From JBFELU01 sp041572755 (GTDB lineage: Bacteria; Actinomycetota; Acidimicrobiia; Spongiisociales; UBA11373): a DNA stretch of 58,904 nt. The notes under the pieces were generated by a model. The model saw only the letters and a list, made by a program, of their open reading frames with translations. It was not told where the DNA came from and searched no databases. Of this stretch, positions 23,933 through 32,093 are shown piece by piece. The translations under genes and the position numbers were made by a program. The DNA is taken from contig JBFFRY010000016.1 in NCBI GenBank assembly GCA_041572755.1, positions 1 through 58,904 of the forward strand, in the 5' to 3' direction. Each line of letters begins with the position of its first letter. The first letter of the stretch is position 1.

Positions 23933-25246
23933 ATGACAATCGAGACGATCTCCCAGAAGAGGCGAGGAACACTCCTCGCAGCCACCTTCGCCGTTGCCGG
24001 CGTGGTGACGCTCGTCTGCTTGTTGGTGTTCCAGGAGCTCCCTTCCCCCTGGTGGCTGTGGGTCACCCTGGCGGCCGCCTTCGTCGTGCTCGACTTCGGT
24101 GCCGTCGAGGTCAACGAGGGACTGATGGTGAGCGCCTCGGCGATGGTGACCTTCACGGCCGCGGTGGCCTTCGGGCGCGACAGCGCCATGCTGGCCGTGG
24201 TGCTCATGGCGGCGCTTGGCCTGCTCCAGCCCCAGGACCTGCGGCGGCGGCGTTGGCGGGAACCGGCCGCCAACTTCGGCCAACTGGTGCTGTCGACCGC
24301 CGCCGGGATCTCGGTGTTCACCCTGTTCCTGCCCGCCGGCCCGATCGAAGTGGGCGACCTCCCTTTGTTGGCAGCCGGGGCGGCAGCCTCGTCGGTGGTC
24401 TACGACTGGGTCAACTTCCAGCTCGTCGTGCTCTACGTCAGGTCGGTCTCCCCGGATCGACCCGGCCGACCGTGGACCAAGATGATGACCAATCACCTGA
24501 CCCTGATGGTGCTGGCCGCCCTGGGCGGGCTCCTCGGGGCCGCCTACCTGCTCAAGGGCCCGACCACCCTCCCGCTGATTCTGGTGACCTATCTGGTGGG
24601 GCACGTCGGGCTGGTGAGCTACGGGAGGATGCGCCGTGCTCACGAGGAGACCGTTCGCGGGTTCGTCAAAGTGGTGGAGGCCCTCGATCCCCACACCAAG
24701 GGCCACACCGAGCGGGTGGCCCACTTCTGCCGCATCACCGGCGAGGCGCTCGGTCTCGACCCGAATTGCCTGGAACGGTTGCGATGGGCCGCCCTGATCC
24801 ACGACGTCGGCAAATTGGCGGTCCCGGCGCCGCTCCTGCGCCGGGAGGGACCCCTCACCGAGGACGAACGCAGGTCGGCCGCCGAGCACATGGCCGTCGT
24901 CGACGAGGTGCTCTCCGAGGTCGAGTTTCTCCGTCCGATGGTGGCGATCTCCGCTCAACACCGGATCGCGCTCGATCATCGTGCCGGTGAGATCTCGATC
25001 GAGGCACGAATCCTGGCGGCGGCAGACGCATTCGATGCGATGACCAGCACCCGTTCGTATCGGGCGGCGGTGACCCAGCACGGGGCCTTCGAGGCGCTGC
25101 GCAGCGTCGCCGAGCAGCTCGGTGTCGACGTCGTCGGCGCCCTGATCAAGGCGATCACAGATCGGGGCGAGGTCTACGGATCGCCAGACGCCGAGTCCTC
25201 GGCAGAGGTGGCCCGGCTGGTGAAGGAAAGGGTCCTCCGTGCCTGA
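23933..25246 (+). CDS. Membrane sensor with C-terminal HD phosphohydrolase domain
   Basis: The 437-residue protein has seven or eight membrane helices (about residues 12-235), resembling MASE-type sensor modules, then an HD domain. The metal-ligand pattern is clear: GHTERVAHFC (about 255), LIHDVGKLAVP (about 290), AEHMAVVDE, SAQH and AADAFDAMTSTRSYR. This is the HD-GYP order, but the HHExxDGxGYP loop is missing, so c-di-GMP hydrolysis is uncertain. It probably cleaves a phosphoester or nucleotide at the inner membrane face. The next gene, a paralogue, starts 8 nt inside its 3' end. Confidence 0.85.
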   Translation: MTIETISQKRRGTLLAATFAVAGVVTLVCLLVFQELPSPWWLWVTLAAAFVVLDFGAVEVNEGLMVSASAMVTFTAAVAFGRDSAMLAVVLMAALGLLQPQDLRRRRWREPAANFGQLVLSTAAGISVFTLFLPAGPIEVGDLPLLAAGAAASSVVYDWVNFQLVVLYVRSVSPDRPGRPWTKMMTNHLTLMVLAALGGLLGAAYLLKGPTTLPLILVTYLVGHVGLVSYGRMRRAHEETVRGFVKVVEALDPHTKGHTERVAHFCRITGEALGLDPNCLERLRWAALIHDVGKLAVPAPLLRREGPLTEDERRSAAEHMAVVDEVLSEVEFLRPMVAISAQHRIALDHRAGEISIEARILAAADAFDAMTSTRSYRAAVTQHGAFEALRSVAEQLGVDVVGALIKAITDRGEVYGSPDAESSAEVARLVKERVLRA

Positions 25247-26438
25247 CCGGTATCGCTCCGTCATCGGCGGTGCCGCCTGGGTCATGGCCCCCATCGCCGG
25301 CATCGCCGTCGCGTTGACCCGGGGATCGTGGGAAGCAACCCTGGCGGCCGCAGCAGTGTTCGCCGCAGCCCACCTCGTCACGCTTCCCAACCCGGCAGGC
25401 CGCCGGCTGTCCCTGAGCGCAATGGTGACCGTTGCCACCTGGATGCTCACCGAGAGCGCCTGGGTGGTGACCGGTGCCGCTGCGATCGGCATCCCGATCG
25501 GCTTGCTCTGGGTCCGCTACCGGTTGGGATCGAAAGCGGCTGCCGATCTGTTCCCGGCCGAGCCGATCGCCCTCGCGGCTGCGGTCCTGGTCTTCTCAGT
25601 GGGTCACCTGGCAGTCGACTCGTTCGGGGAGACCGGGGAGGCGGGTCATCTCGTCTTGGTGATGCTGGCGATCGGTGCCTGGTATCTGGTGGCGGCGTCG
25701 ATGAGAGTGCTGACCGGAGTCCGATCCCACGCGACGTTCCGCCGCATGGTGTGGTGGGAAGCGCTCACCGACGGCCCGGCCTACCTCGCCCTGGGCTCGG
25801 CAGGAGCGCTGTTCGGTCTCACCTACCCGGTGTTGGGATCGTGGAGCATTCCGCTGGCCGGGCTTCCCTATGCCTTCAGTCATCTCGCCCTGGATCGGCT
25901 GGCGCAGACCCGACGCACCTACCGGCAGACCATCATGGCGCTCGGCCGGATCCCCGAGGCCGGGGGCTACGTGAAGGAGGGGCACGCTCGCCGCACGGCT
26001 GAACTGGCCCGCTCGATCGGTGCCGAACTCGGCCTGGGTCCGTTCCGGGTGCAACGGGTGGGCTATGCCGCATCGCTGCACGACGTCGGGCGGGTGGTCC
26101 TCAACGATCCGACGATCGCCGAGTACACCGGACGGGACCTGGCGCAGTGGAGTGCGGCCATCATCTCCGAATCGGCATCACTCGAGCGGGAGGCAACGAT
26201 CGTGGCCCGCCACAAGGATCCGTATCGCCGCCCCGGCGAGGAGCGGGACCCGGCATTGCCGCGGGAGGCCCAGGTGGTCCAGGTGGCCGCCACCTACGAC
26301 CACGCCGTGGCCAGAGATGGGGTGGTCCCCGCCGAGGCACTCGAGTTGCTCCATCGCGGTGCCGCCTACGAATACGACCCCGAGGTGGTCGCCGCCCTGC
26401 GGCGAGTGCTCCAGCGGCGTGCCGTTGAAGGCGTCTAG
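25239..26438 (+). CDS. Second membrane HD-domain protein, degenerate paralogue
   Basis: The 399-residue protein repeats the layout of its neighbour: several membrane helices (about 8-215), then an HD-like domain with EGHARRTAELARS and SLHDVGRVVLNDP near residue 280. The downstream ligands are eroded: the AEH motif is replaced by ISESASLERE, and ARHKDPYR and AATYDHA only partly match. It may retain the first metal site or act as a regulatory, catalytically weak partner. The GTG start lies 8 nt inside the previous gene, so the two are translationally coupled. Confidence 0.8.
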   Translation: MPDRYRSVIGGAAWVMAPIAGIAVALTRGSWEATLAAAAVFAAAHLVTLPNPAGRRLSLSAMVTVATWMLTESAWVVTGAAAIGIPIGLLWVRYRLGSKAAADLFPAEPIALAAAVLVFSVGHLAVDSFGETGEAGHLVLVMLAIGAWYLVAASMRVLTGVRSHATFRRMVWWEALTDGPAYLALGSAGALFGLTYPVLGSWSIPLAGLPYAFSHLALDRLAQTRRTYRQTIMALGRIPEAGGYVKEGHARRTAELARSIGAELGLGPFRVQRVGYAASLHDVGRVVLNDPTIAEYTGRDLAQWSAAIISESASLEREATIVARHKDPYRRPGEERDPALPREAQVVQVAATYDHAVARDGVVPAEALELLHRGAAYEYDPEVVAALRRVLQRRAVEGV

Positions 26439-26454
26439 GGCCATGAGCGCTCGG

Positions 26455-26460
26455 TAGGCT
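26455..26460 (+). promoter_or_regulatory. -10-like TAGGCT before the enoyl-CoA hydratase operon
   Basis: TAGGCT lies 24 nt before the GTG at 26485, with AAGGAG between. This marks a new transcription unit after the HD genes. Confidence 0.4.
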
Positions 26461-26484
26461 CGCAGCAGCCGATCAAGGAGCCGC

Positions 26485-27252
26485 GTGCTTCGCTACGAAG
26501 TCGATGCCCCACGGGCGACCCTGACGATCGACGACCCGGAGCGCCGCAACCCCCTGTCCAACGAGGTGATCGCCGATCTGGCGGCGGCCGTGAATCGGGC
26601 CGCCGCCGACCCCGAGGTTCGGGTGCTCGTCTTCACGGGGGCCGGGGACAAGGCCTTCTCTGCGGGGGCAGATCTCTCCGGGGGACTCGTGGACACTCCC
26701 GTCGCGGGACACGCGGCCCGAGGCGCTCTCGCCGAACTGCTGCGGTCGATGCGCCGGTGCGGCAAGCCGACCGTGGCGCGAGTGAATGGTCACGCCCTCG
26801 GTGGTGGTCTCGGCCTGGCGGCCGGTTGCGACATCGTCATCGCCGCCGACCACGTCACGCTGGGGACACCCGAGGTCTCGATCGGGCTGTGGCCGATGTT
26901 GATCTCCGCAGTGCTGCAGGAAGTGATGCCGCGCCGAGCTGTGCTGGAGATGATGCTGATGGGAAGCCGGCTGACGGCTCACGAGGCCTGTGAGGCGGGC
27001 CTCGTCACTCGGGTCGTGCCCTCCGAGGAACTGGACGCCACCGTGGACCAGGCGGTGACGACCCTGGCATCGCGCAGTCCGGCGGCCTTGCGAATGGGGC
27101 GGGATGCCTTCTACACAGTGGCCGACATGGATTTCGACACCGCCCTGCAGCATCTCCATGCGGGACTGACGGCGGTCGCCTCCACGGAGGATGCCGTGGA
27201 GGGAGTCGCCGCGTTTCTCCAGAAGCGGCCTCCCGAGTGGAGGGGTCGATGA
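26485..27252 (+). CDS. Enoyl-CoA hydratase/isomerase family protein
   Basis: The 255-residue crotonase-fold protein has the CoA-binding and oxyanion elements FTGAGDKAFSAGADLSGG and ARVNGHALGGGLGLAAGCDIVIAADH, plus TPEVSIGLWP with a Glu in the position of the catalytic acid. It hydrates or isomerises enoyl-CoA esters, or acts as a related decarboxylase. It is first in a coupled operon: the carboxyltransferase ATG overlaps its stop (ATGA). The neighbours suggest acyl-CoA breakdown, such as branched-chain or methylmalonyl routes. Confidence 0.88.
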   Translation: MLRYEVDAPRATLTIDDPERRNPLSNEVIADLAAAVNRAAADPEVRVLVFTGAGDKAFSAGADLSGGLVDTPVAGHAARGALAELLRSMRRCGKPTVARVNGHALGGGLGLAAGCDIVIAADHVTLGTPEVSIGLWPMLISAVLQEVMPRRAVLEMMLMGSRLTAHEACEAGLVTRVVPSEELDATVDQAVTTLASRSPAALRMGRDAFYTVADMDFDTALQHLHAGLTAVASTEDAVEGVAAFLQKRPPEWRGR

Positions 27253-28820
27253 GCGACGCTTCGACCGATCGGCCGTGGGACGACCGGACCACCGAACTCG
27301 CAGACAGGCGAGCCAGGAATCTGGCCGGCGGCGGACCGGAGCGGGCCGAGCGCCAACACGAGCAGGGCAAGCTGACCGTCCGGGAGCGCCTCGACCTGCT
27401 GTGCGACCCGGGGAGCTTCGTCGAGATGGGCCTCCTCGCCGACCACATGGACCCGTCCCTGGGCGATCGGCACCTCGCCGCCGATGGGGTGGTGACCGGA
27501 GTGGGCGCGGTCGACGGCCGGAGGGTGGCCGTCGCCGCCTACGACTTCACCGTGATGGGCGGGTCCATGGGGGGCGTTGGGGAACAGAAGGTCGCCCGGA
27601 TGCGGGAGCTGGCGCTGCGCCAGCGTATCCCCATGGTGTGGCTCCTCGACTCGGCAGGTGCCCGCATCCAGCAGGCGGTGGGATCGGTGTTCGCCGCAGC
27701 CGGTGCGCTGTTTCGGGAGCAGGTCGCCATGAGCGGGGTCGTCCCGATGGTGGCGGCCATGCTGGGCCCCTGTGCCGCCGGCACCGCCTATATCCCGGCG
27801 CTCGCCGACTTCGTGCCCATGGTGCGCGGCACCTCGTCGATGGCCCTCGGCGGCCCGCACCTCGTGAAGGCTGCCGTCGGCGAGGAGCTCACCGACCAGG
27901 AGATCGGGGGCGCCGACATCCACACCAAGATCTCGGGTGTCGCCGATCTCGCCGTCGACAGCGACGAGGAGTGCCTGGAGGTGGTCCGCGAGTATCTGTC
28001 GTTCATGCCCTCGCACAACCGGGAGGCGCCACCCGCGGCCGAGCCCGCCGACCCCGGGGATCGAATGGTCCCGGAGCTCGCCGAGATCGTTCCCACCGCG
28101 CCCCGCCGGGCCTACGACATGCGCAAGGTGATCGAAGCCATCGTCGACGATCACCATTTCTTTCCCATCAAGCCGGAATGGGCCCGCAATCTCATCACCG
28201 GGTTCGCCCGCTTCGAGGGCCGCTCGACCGGGATCGTCGCCAGTCAACCGATGCATCTCGGGGGGGTGCTCGACGTGGATGCCGCCGACAAGGCGGCTCG
28301 CTTCGTGTGGCTGTGCGACGCGTTCGACATCCCGCTGGTCTTCCTGGTCGACGTCCCCGGCTTCCTGGTGGGGAGCCAGGTCGAGAAGCAGGGGATCATT
28401 CGGCACGGAGCCAAGATGCTGTTCGCAGTGAGCGAAGCCACCGTGCCCAAGGTCACCGTCGTGCTCCGCAAGGCCTACGGCGCCGGCTACTTCGTCATGT
28501 GCGGACGGGCCTACGAATCCGACTACATCGTGGCGTGGCCCACCGCGGAGATCTCGGTCATGGGTCCCGACGGAGCGGTCAACATCCTGTTCCGCAAGCA
28601 GATCGAGGCGGCGCCCCCCGAGGAGCAGGAGTCGCTGCGCCTGACGCTCGCCGAGCAGATCCGGGAGCGGATCGATCCCTACATCGCCGCCGGCTGGTCG
28701 GCAGTCGACGACATCATCGCCCCGGCCGAGACCCGCGCCGCCATCGTGCGCGGCCTCGCAATGACCCGAACCAAGGCTCTCGACCGGCCGTGGCGCAAGC
28801 ACGGCGTGCTGCCGGTCTGA
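27249..28820 (+). CDS. Acyl-CoA carboxylase carboxyltransferase (beta) subunit
   Basis: The 523-residue protein has the two-domain carboxyltransferase signature: RAERQHEQGKLTVRERLDLL at the start, DSAGARIQQAVGSVFAAAG, GGPHLVKAAVGEE, then DVPGFLVGSQVEKQGIIRHGAK in the C-terminal half. It transfers carboxyl from biotin to propionyl-, acetyl- or another acyl-CoA. I prefer ATG 27249, which overlaps the previous stop and follows GGAGGGG, over an in-frame GTG at 27237. It is followed by its own small biotin carrier, while the biotin carboxylase is not in the window. Confidence 0.93.
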   Translation: MSDASTDRPWDDRTTELADRRARNLAGGGPERAERQHEQGKLTVRERLDLLCDPGSFVEMGLLADHMDPSLGDRHLAADGVVTGVGAVDGRRVAVAAYDFTVMGGSMGGVGEQKVARMRELALRQRIPMVWLLDSAGARIQQAVGSVFAAAGALFREQVAMSGVVPMVAAMLGPCAAGTAYIPALADFVPMVRGTSSMALGGPHLVKAAVGEELTDQEIGGADIHTKISGVADLAVDSDEECLEVVREYLSFMPSHNREAPPAAEPADPGDRMVPELAEIVPTAPRRAYDMRKVIEAIVDDHHFFPIKPEWARNLITGFARFEGRSTGIVASQPMHLGGVLDVDAADKAARFVWLCDAFDIPLVFLVDVPGFLVGSQVEKQGIIRHGAKMLFAVSEATVPKVTVVLRKAYGAGYFVMCGRAYESDYIVAWPTAEISVMGPDGAVNILFRKQIEAAPPEEQESLRLTLAEQIRERIDPYIAAGWSAVDDIIAPAETRAAIVRGLAMTRTKALDRPWRKHGVLPV

Positions 28821-28835
28821 CGACGGAGAGGAGGG

Positions 28836-29051
28836 GTGTTGGAGATCTGCGCCGAGATGGTGGCCAACGTGTGGAAGGTGCTCGTCGAACCGGGTCAGGT
28901 GGTGTCGCAAGGGGATGAGCTGGTGATCCTCGAATCCATGAAGATGGAGATCCCGGTCGTGGCACCCGCCCCCGGCACCGTGGCGGTGGTGGCGGTGCAG
29001 CCCGATCAGGTCGTCCAGGAAGGTGACGTCATGGTGGAGCTCACCCCTTGA
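28836..29051 (+). CDS. Stand-alone biotin carboxyl carrier protein
   Basis: The 71-residue protein is a single biotinyl domain with the biotinylation motif VILESMKMEIPV and a closing QEGDVMVEL strand. It starts at GTG 28836 (or TTG 28839), behind GGAGAG. It carries carboxybiotin between a biotin carboxylase encoded elsewhere and the adjacent carboxyltransferase. Its stop overlaps the TTG start of the transporter gene, so it is part of the same operon. Confidence 0.92.
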   Translation: MLEICAEMVANVWKVLVEPGQVVSQGDELVILESMKMEIPVVAPAPGTVAVVAVQPDQVVQEGDVMVELTP

Positions 29052-30817
29052 GCTGGGAGGCATGGTTCACGCTGGGGATCATCGCCGTGGCGGTGGTGCT
29101 GCTCGCCCGCGAGGTGACCGTGCCCGCCGCCGTGGTCTTCGGGGCCACGGTGGTGCTGATGGTCGCCGACGTGATCACCCCCACCCAGGCCTTCTCCGGG
29201 TTCAGCAACCCGGCGCCCATCACCGTGGCGGCCCTCTACGTGCTGGCCGGGGCGGTGGAGCGGACCGGCATCCTCGCTCCGCTGGTGCACGGCTTCCTGG
29301 GTCGCGGTGGCGGCGACCGCCGGGCCCTCACCAGGATCGTCATCCCGGCGGCGGGTGCCTCCGCCTTCCTCAACAACACCCCCATCGTGGCGATGCTCGT
29401 CCCGGCGATCTCCCGCTGGGCCGAGAACAACGGCCGGCCCGCCTCACGGTTCCTGATGCCGCTCTCGTTTGCGGCGATCCTCGGCGGGATGGTCACCGTG
29501 ATCGGAACCTCGACCAACATCGTCGTCTCCGGGCTGCTCGAGGCTCACGGGCTGGAAGCCATGGGGTTCTTCGAGATCGGCGAGCTGGGCCTGCCGATCA
29601 CGGCGCTCGGCCTCGTGGCGCTCGTTGCGCTGGCCCCGACCATGCTCCCCAACAGGCTCCCCGCCCACGAGGAGATCATGGGTGACGTTCGGGAGTTCGT
29701 GGTGCGCATGACGGTCAGCACGGGCGGGCCGCTGGACGGCGACACCGTCGGGAGCGGGGGACTGCGGCACCTGGCCGGGGTGTATCTCGTGCAGATCGAG
29801 CGACACGGCCGCATCATCGCCCCCGTCGGCCCCTCCACCTACATCCAGGGGGAGGATCGGCTCACCTTCGTGGGCAGATCCAGCGAGGTCGTCGACCTGC
29901 AGCAACTGAGGGGGTTGACCCTCGACGCCGGCGAGGACGTGACCGTCTTCGACACCGACCGGCTCGCCTTCTTCGAAGCGGTGGTGGGGGCGGCCTCCCC
30001 CCTCCCCGGCCGCACCCTCAAGGAGATCGGCTTCCGGAGCCGGTATCAGGCGGCAGTCGTTGCCGTCCACCGCGCCGGCCAGCGGGTGGCCGGCAAGCTG
30101 GGGGAGGTGCCGCTGCGGGTGGGCGACACGCTGCTCCTGATCGCCGGTGACGGGTTCCGGGTTCGCTGGCGGGACCGAAGTGACTTCCTCCTCGTCTCCC
30201 GTCTCGGCGAGTCGGCCCCGGTCCGCACCTCGAAAGCACCGATCGCGACGGCGGTGGCGCTGGCCGTGGTGGCGGTCGCCGCCACCGGGCTGCTGGACAT
30301 CCTGGACGCCGCCCTGATCGGCGCGGTGGCCGTCGTGGTGCTCGGGGTGCTCACCCCCACCGAGGCGGTCGGTTCGCTGAACGCCAACGTCCTCGTCGTG
30401 ATCGCCTCGGCATTCGGGATCGGGGCCGCCGTCGAAGAGACCGGCCTGGCGATGGAGATCGCCGACCTCGTCACCGACGGCTTCGCCGGTTTGGGGTCGT
30501 GGGCGGTGCTGCTCGGGCTGGTGCTGGCGACCATGGTGCTCACCGAATGGGTCACCAACAACGCCGCCGCGGTCCTGATGTTCCCCATCGTGCTGTCGGC
30601 GGCGGAGACTCTGGACGCCGATCCCCGGGCGCTGGCGATCGCCATGGCGGTTGCCGCCTCGGCCTCGTTTCTCACACCGGTCGGATACCAAACCAACACG
30701 ATGGTGTGGGGCCCCGGCGGCTACCGCTTCGGCGACTATGCCCGTCTCGGGTGGGTCCTGTCGATCATCACGGTGGTCGGCATCGTCGCCCTCACCCCCG
30801 TCTTCTGGACCCTGTGA
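29048..30817 (+). CDS. SLC13/DASS-like transporter with two TrkA-C (RCK_C) domains
   Basis: The 589-residue protein has two membrane halves of five or six helices (about 1-200 and 395-589) split by two tandem cytoplasmic TrkA-C domains (about 210-380; YLVQIERHGRIIAPVG and VVAVHRAGQRVAGKL). The motif NNTPIVAM and the GTSTNI and TPVGYQTN hairpins are typical of the SLC13/CitMHS ion-coupled dicarboxylate, sulfate or anion carriers. It starts at a TTG overlapping the previous stop (TTGA). A carboxylate linked to the acyl-CoA genes would fit as substrate, by inference. Confidence 0.87.
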   Translation: MSWEAWFTLGIIAVAVVLLAREVTVPAAVVFGATVVLMVADVITPTQAFSGFSNPAPITVAALYVLAGAVERTGILAPLVHGFLGRGGGDRRALTRIVIPAAGASAFLNNTPIVAMLVPAISRWAENNGRPASRFLMPLSFAAILGGMVTVIGTSTNIVVSGLLEAHGLEAMGFFEIGELGLPITALGLVALVALAPTMLPNRLPAHEEIMGDVREFVVRMTVSTGGPLDGDTVGSGGLRHLAGVYLVQIERHGRIIAPVGPSTYIQGEDRLTFVGRSSEVVDLQQLRGLTLDAGEDVTVFDTDRLAFFEAVVGAASPLPGRTLKEIGFRSRYQAAVVAVHRAGQRVAGKLGEVPLRVGDTLLLIAGDGFRVRWRDRSDFLLVSRLGESAPVRTSKAPIATAVALAVVAVAATGLLDILDAALIGAVAVVVLGVLTPTEAVGSLNANVLVVIASAFGIGAAVEETGLAMEIADLVTDGFAGLGSWAVLLGLVLATMVLTEWVTNNAAAVLMFPIVLSAAETLDADPRALAIAMAVAASASFLTPVGYQTNTMVWGPGGYRFGDYARLGWVLSIITVVGIVALTPVFWTL

Positions 30818-31390
30818 TCAGGTGAGAGCGGCGATGAGCGACTCGATGTGCTCGGGGGTCAGGAGCCCGTAGACGACGTCGACGATCCTGCCGTCGCCGC
30901 TGATGAGGTAGGTGGCCGGGAGCCCCGGGGCCGGATACGCTCGGCTCACCCGGTCGGCCTCGTCGGCGCCGATCGGATAGGTGATGCCGATCTCGGCGGC
31001 GAACGCCTCGGCGGCGTTCGGATCGTCGTCGACTGCGACACCGACGATCAGGATCTCGGGATGCCGCCGGGAGGCCTCTTCGAGATCGGGCATCTCCTGG
31101 AGGCAGGGGAAGCACCACGAGGCCCACAGATTCAGCAGGAGCGGCCTTCCGTCATCGCGGAGGTGGGCGCTCAACACGAACCGGTCCCCGTTGAAGAGGT
31201 CCACGGAGAAGTCGGGGGCGACGTCGTCGCCTCCCGAGACGTTGGGCAGCGGGGGCAGCGACAAGGGGGTGGCCTCGGCCGCCGGCTCGGGGTCGCCACC
31301 GTTGCCCAGCAGCAGGACGCCGGCGATCACGGCCAGCACCGCGATGAGCGTCAACATCCCGAGCCGCCATCGATTCGTCGAGAGTGTCAC
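30818..31390 (-). CDS. Membrane-anchored thioredoxin-like protein (TlpA/ResA type)
   Basis: The 190-residue protein has an N-terminal membrane helix (about 12-30), a linker, and an extracytoplasmic thioredoxin fold with active site LWASWCFPCLQEM (CFPC) and a cis-proline region PGLPATYLI. It reduces or isomerises disulfides outside the membrane, as in cytochrome c maturation or protein repair. The GTG start at 31390 is chosen because TATCGT lies 7 nt before it. It is adjacent to, and divergent from, a molybdopterin protein. Confidence 0.87.
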   Translation of the reverse strand: MTLSTNRWRLGMLTLIAVLAVIAGVLLLGNGGDPEPAAEATPLSLPPLPNVSGGDDVAPDFSVDLFNGDRFVLSAHLRDDGRPLLLNLWASWCFPCLQEMPDLEEASRRHPEILIVGVAVDDDPNAAEAFAAEIGITYPIGADEADRVSRAYPAPGLPATYLISGDGRIVDVVYGLLTPEHIESLIAALT

Positions 31391-31397
31391 GGCCGCC

Positions 31398-31403
31398 ACG
31401 ATA
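31398..31403 (-). promoter_or_regulatory. -10-like TATCGT for leaderless tlpA-type gene
   Basis: On the minus strand TATCGT is followed after 7 nt by GTG 31390, deciding that start over an upstream in-frame option. Confidence 0.6.
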
Positions 31404-31435
31404 CCGGGGGGCGCGGCCAAGCCCTCTCATCGGAA

Positions 31436-31441
31436 TAGGAT
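31436..31441 (+). promoter_or_regulatory. -10-like TAGGAT for near-leaderless molybdopterin protein gene
   Basis: TAGGAT is followed after 9 nt by ATG 31451. The divergent gene's element is only about 35 bp away. Confidence 0.5.
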
Positions 31442-31450
31442 GCCGCAGGG

Positions 31451-32062
31451 ATGGGATTCTTCGAGCGCAAACGCCGGGAACTCGCCGAGGCCGGCATCGA
31501 TCCGGCCCGGGTGCCTCCGGGGCAGTACGTCACCGACCGCTTCCCGGTGCTCCATGCCGGATCGGTGCCGTCGATCGATCTCGCCGACTGGGATTTCACG
31601 GTTGGGGGGCTCGTCGAACGGCCGCTGCGGCTCACGCACGACGAGTTGCTCGGGTTGCCGACCGCCGAACTCGTGGCAGACATCCACTGCGTCACCAAGT
31701 GGTCCAAGCTCGACACCCGCTGGGAGGGCGTCGCCGTCGCCGATCTGCTCGAACTGGCCGGTCCGCGGCCGGAGGCCACCCACGCGGTGATCCGCGCCGA
31801 GGAGGGGTTCACCGCCAACCTCCCTCTCGACGACTTTGCCCGGGAGGGGAACCTGTTCGCCTACCGCTACGACGGTGAGGCTCTCGCCCTCGACCACGGG
31901 TGGCCGCTGCGCCTCGTCGTGCCTCACCTCTACTTCTGGAAGTCGGCGAAGTGGGTGCGGGGATTCGATCTCACCGAACGGGATCAACCGGGGTTCTGGG
32001 AGCGCAACGGATACCACATGCGCGGCGACCCCTGGCGGGAGCAGCGCTACTGGGGGGACTGA
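31451..32062 (+). CDS. Sulfite-oxidase-like molybdopterin-dependent oxidoreductase (small, no export signal)
   Basis: The 203-residue protein matches the catalytic domain of YedY/MsrP-like enzymes: RLTHDELLGLPTAELVADIHCVTKWSKLDTRWEGV, with Cys as the probable Mo ligand, then LDHGWPLRLVVPHLYFWKSAKWVRG. It starts MGFFERKRRELAEAGID with no Tat signal, and no fused haem or membrane partner is seen, so cytoplasmic location is likely. Its length is near the minimal domain. Substrate unknown. It is divergent from a thiol oxidoreductase gene. Confidence 0.88.
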   Translation: MGFFERKRRELAEAGIDPARVPPGQYVTDRFPVLHAGSVPSIDLADWDFTVGGLVERPLRLTHDELLGLPTAELVADIHCVTKWSKLDTRWEGVAVADLLELAGPRPEATHAVIRAEEGFTANLPLDDFAREGNLFAYRYDGEALALDHGWPLRLVVPHLYFWKSAKWVRGFDLTERDQPGFWERNGYHMRGDPWREQRYWGD

Positions 32063-32093
32063 GCCCGCTCACCCGCCCCGGCGCCGCACCGCT

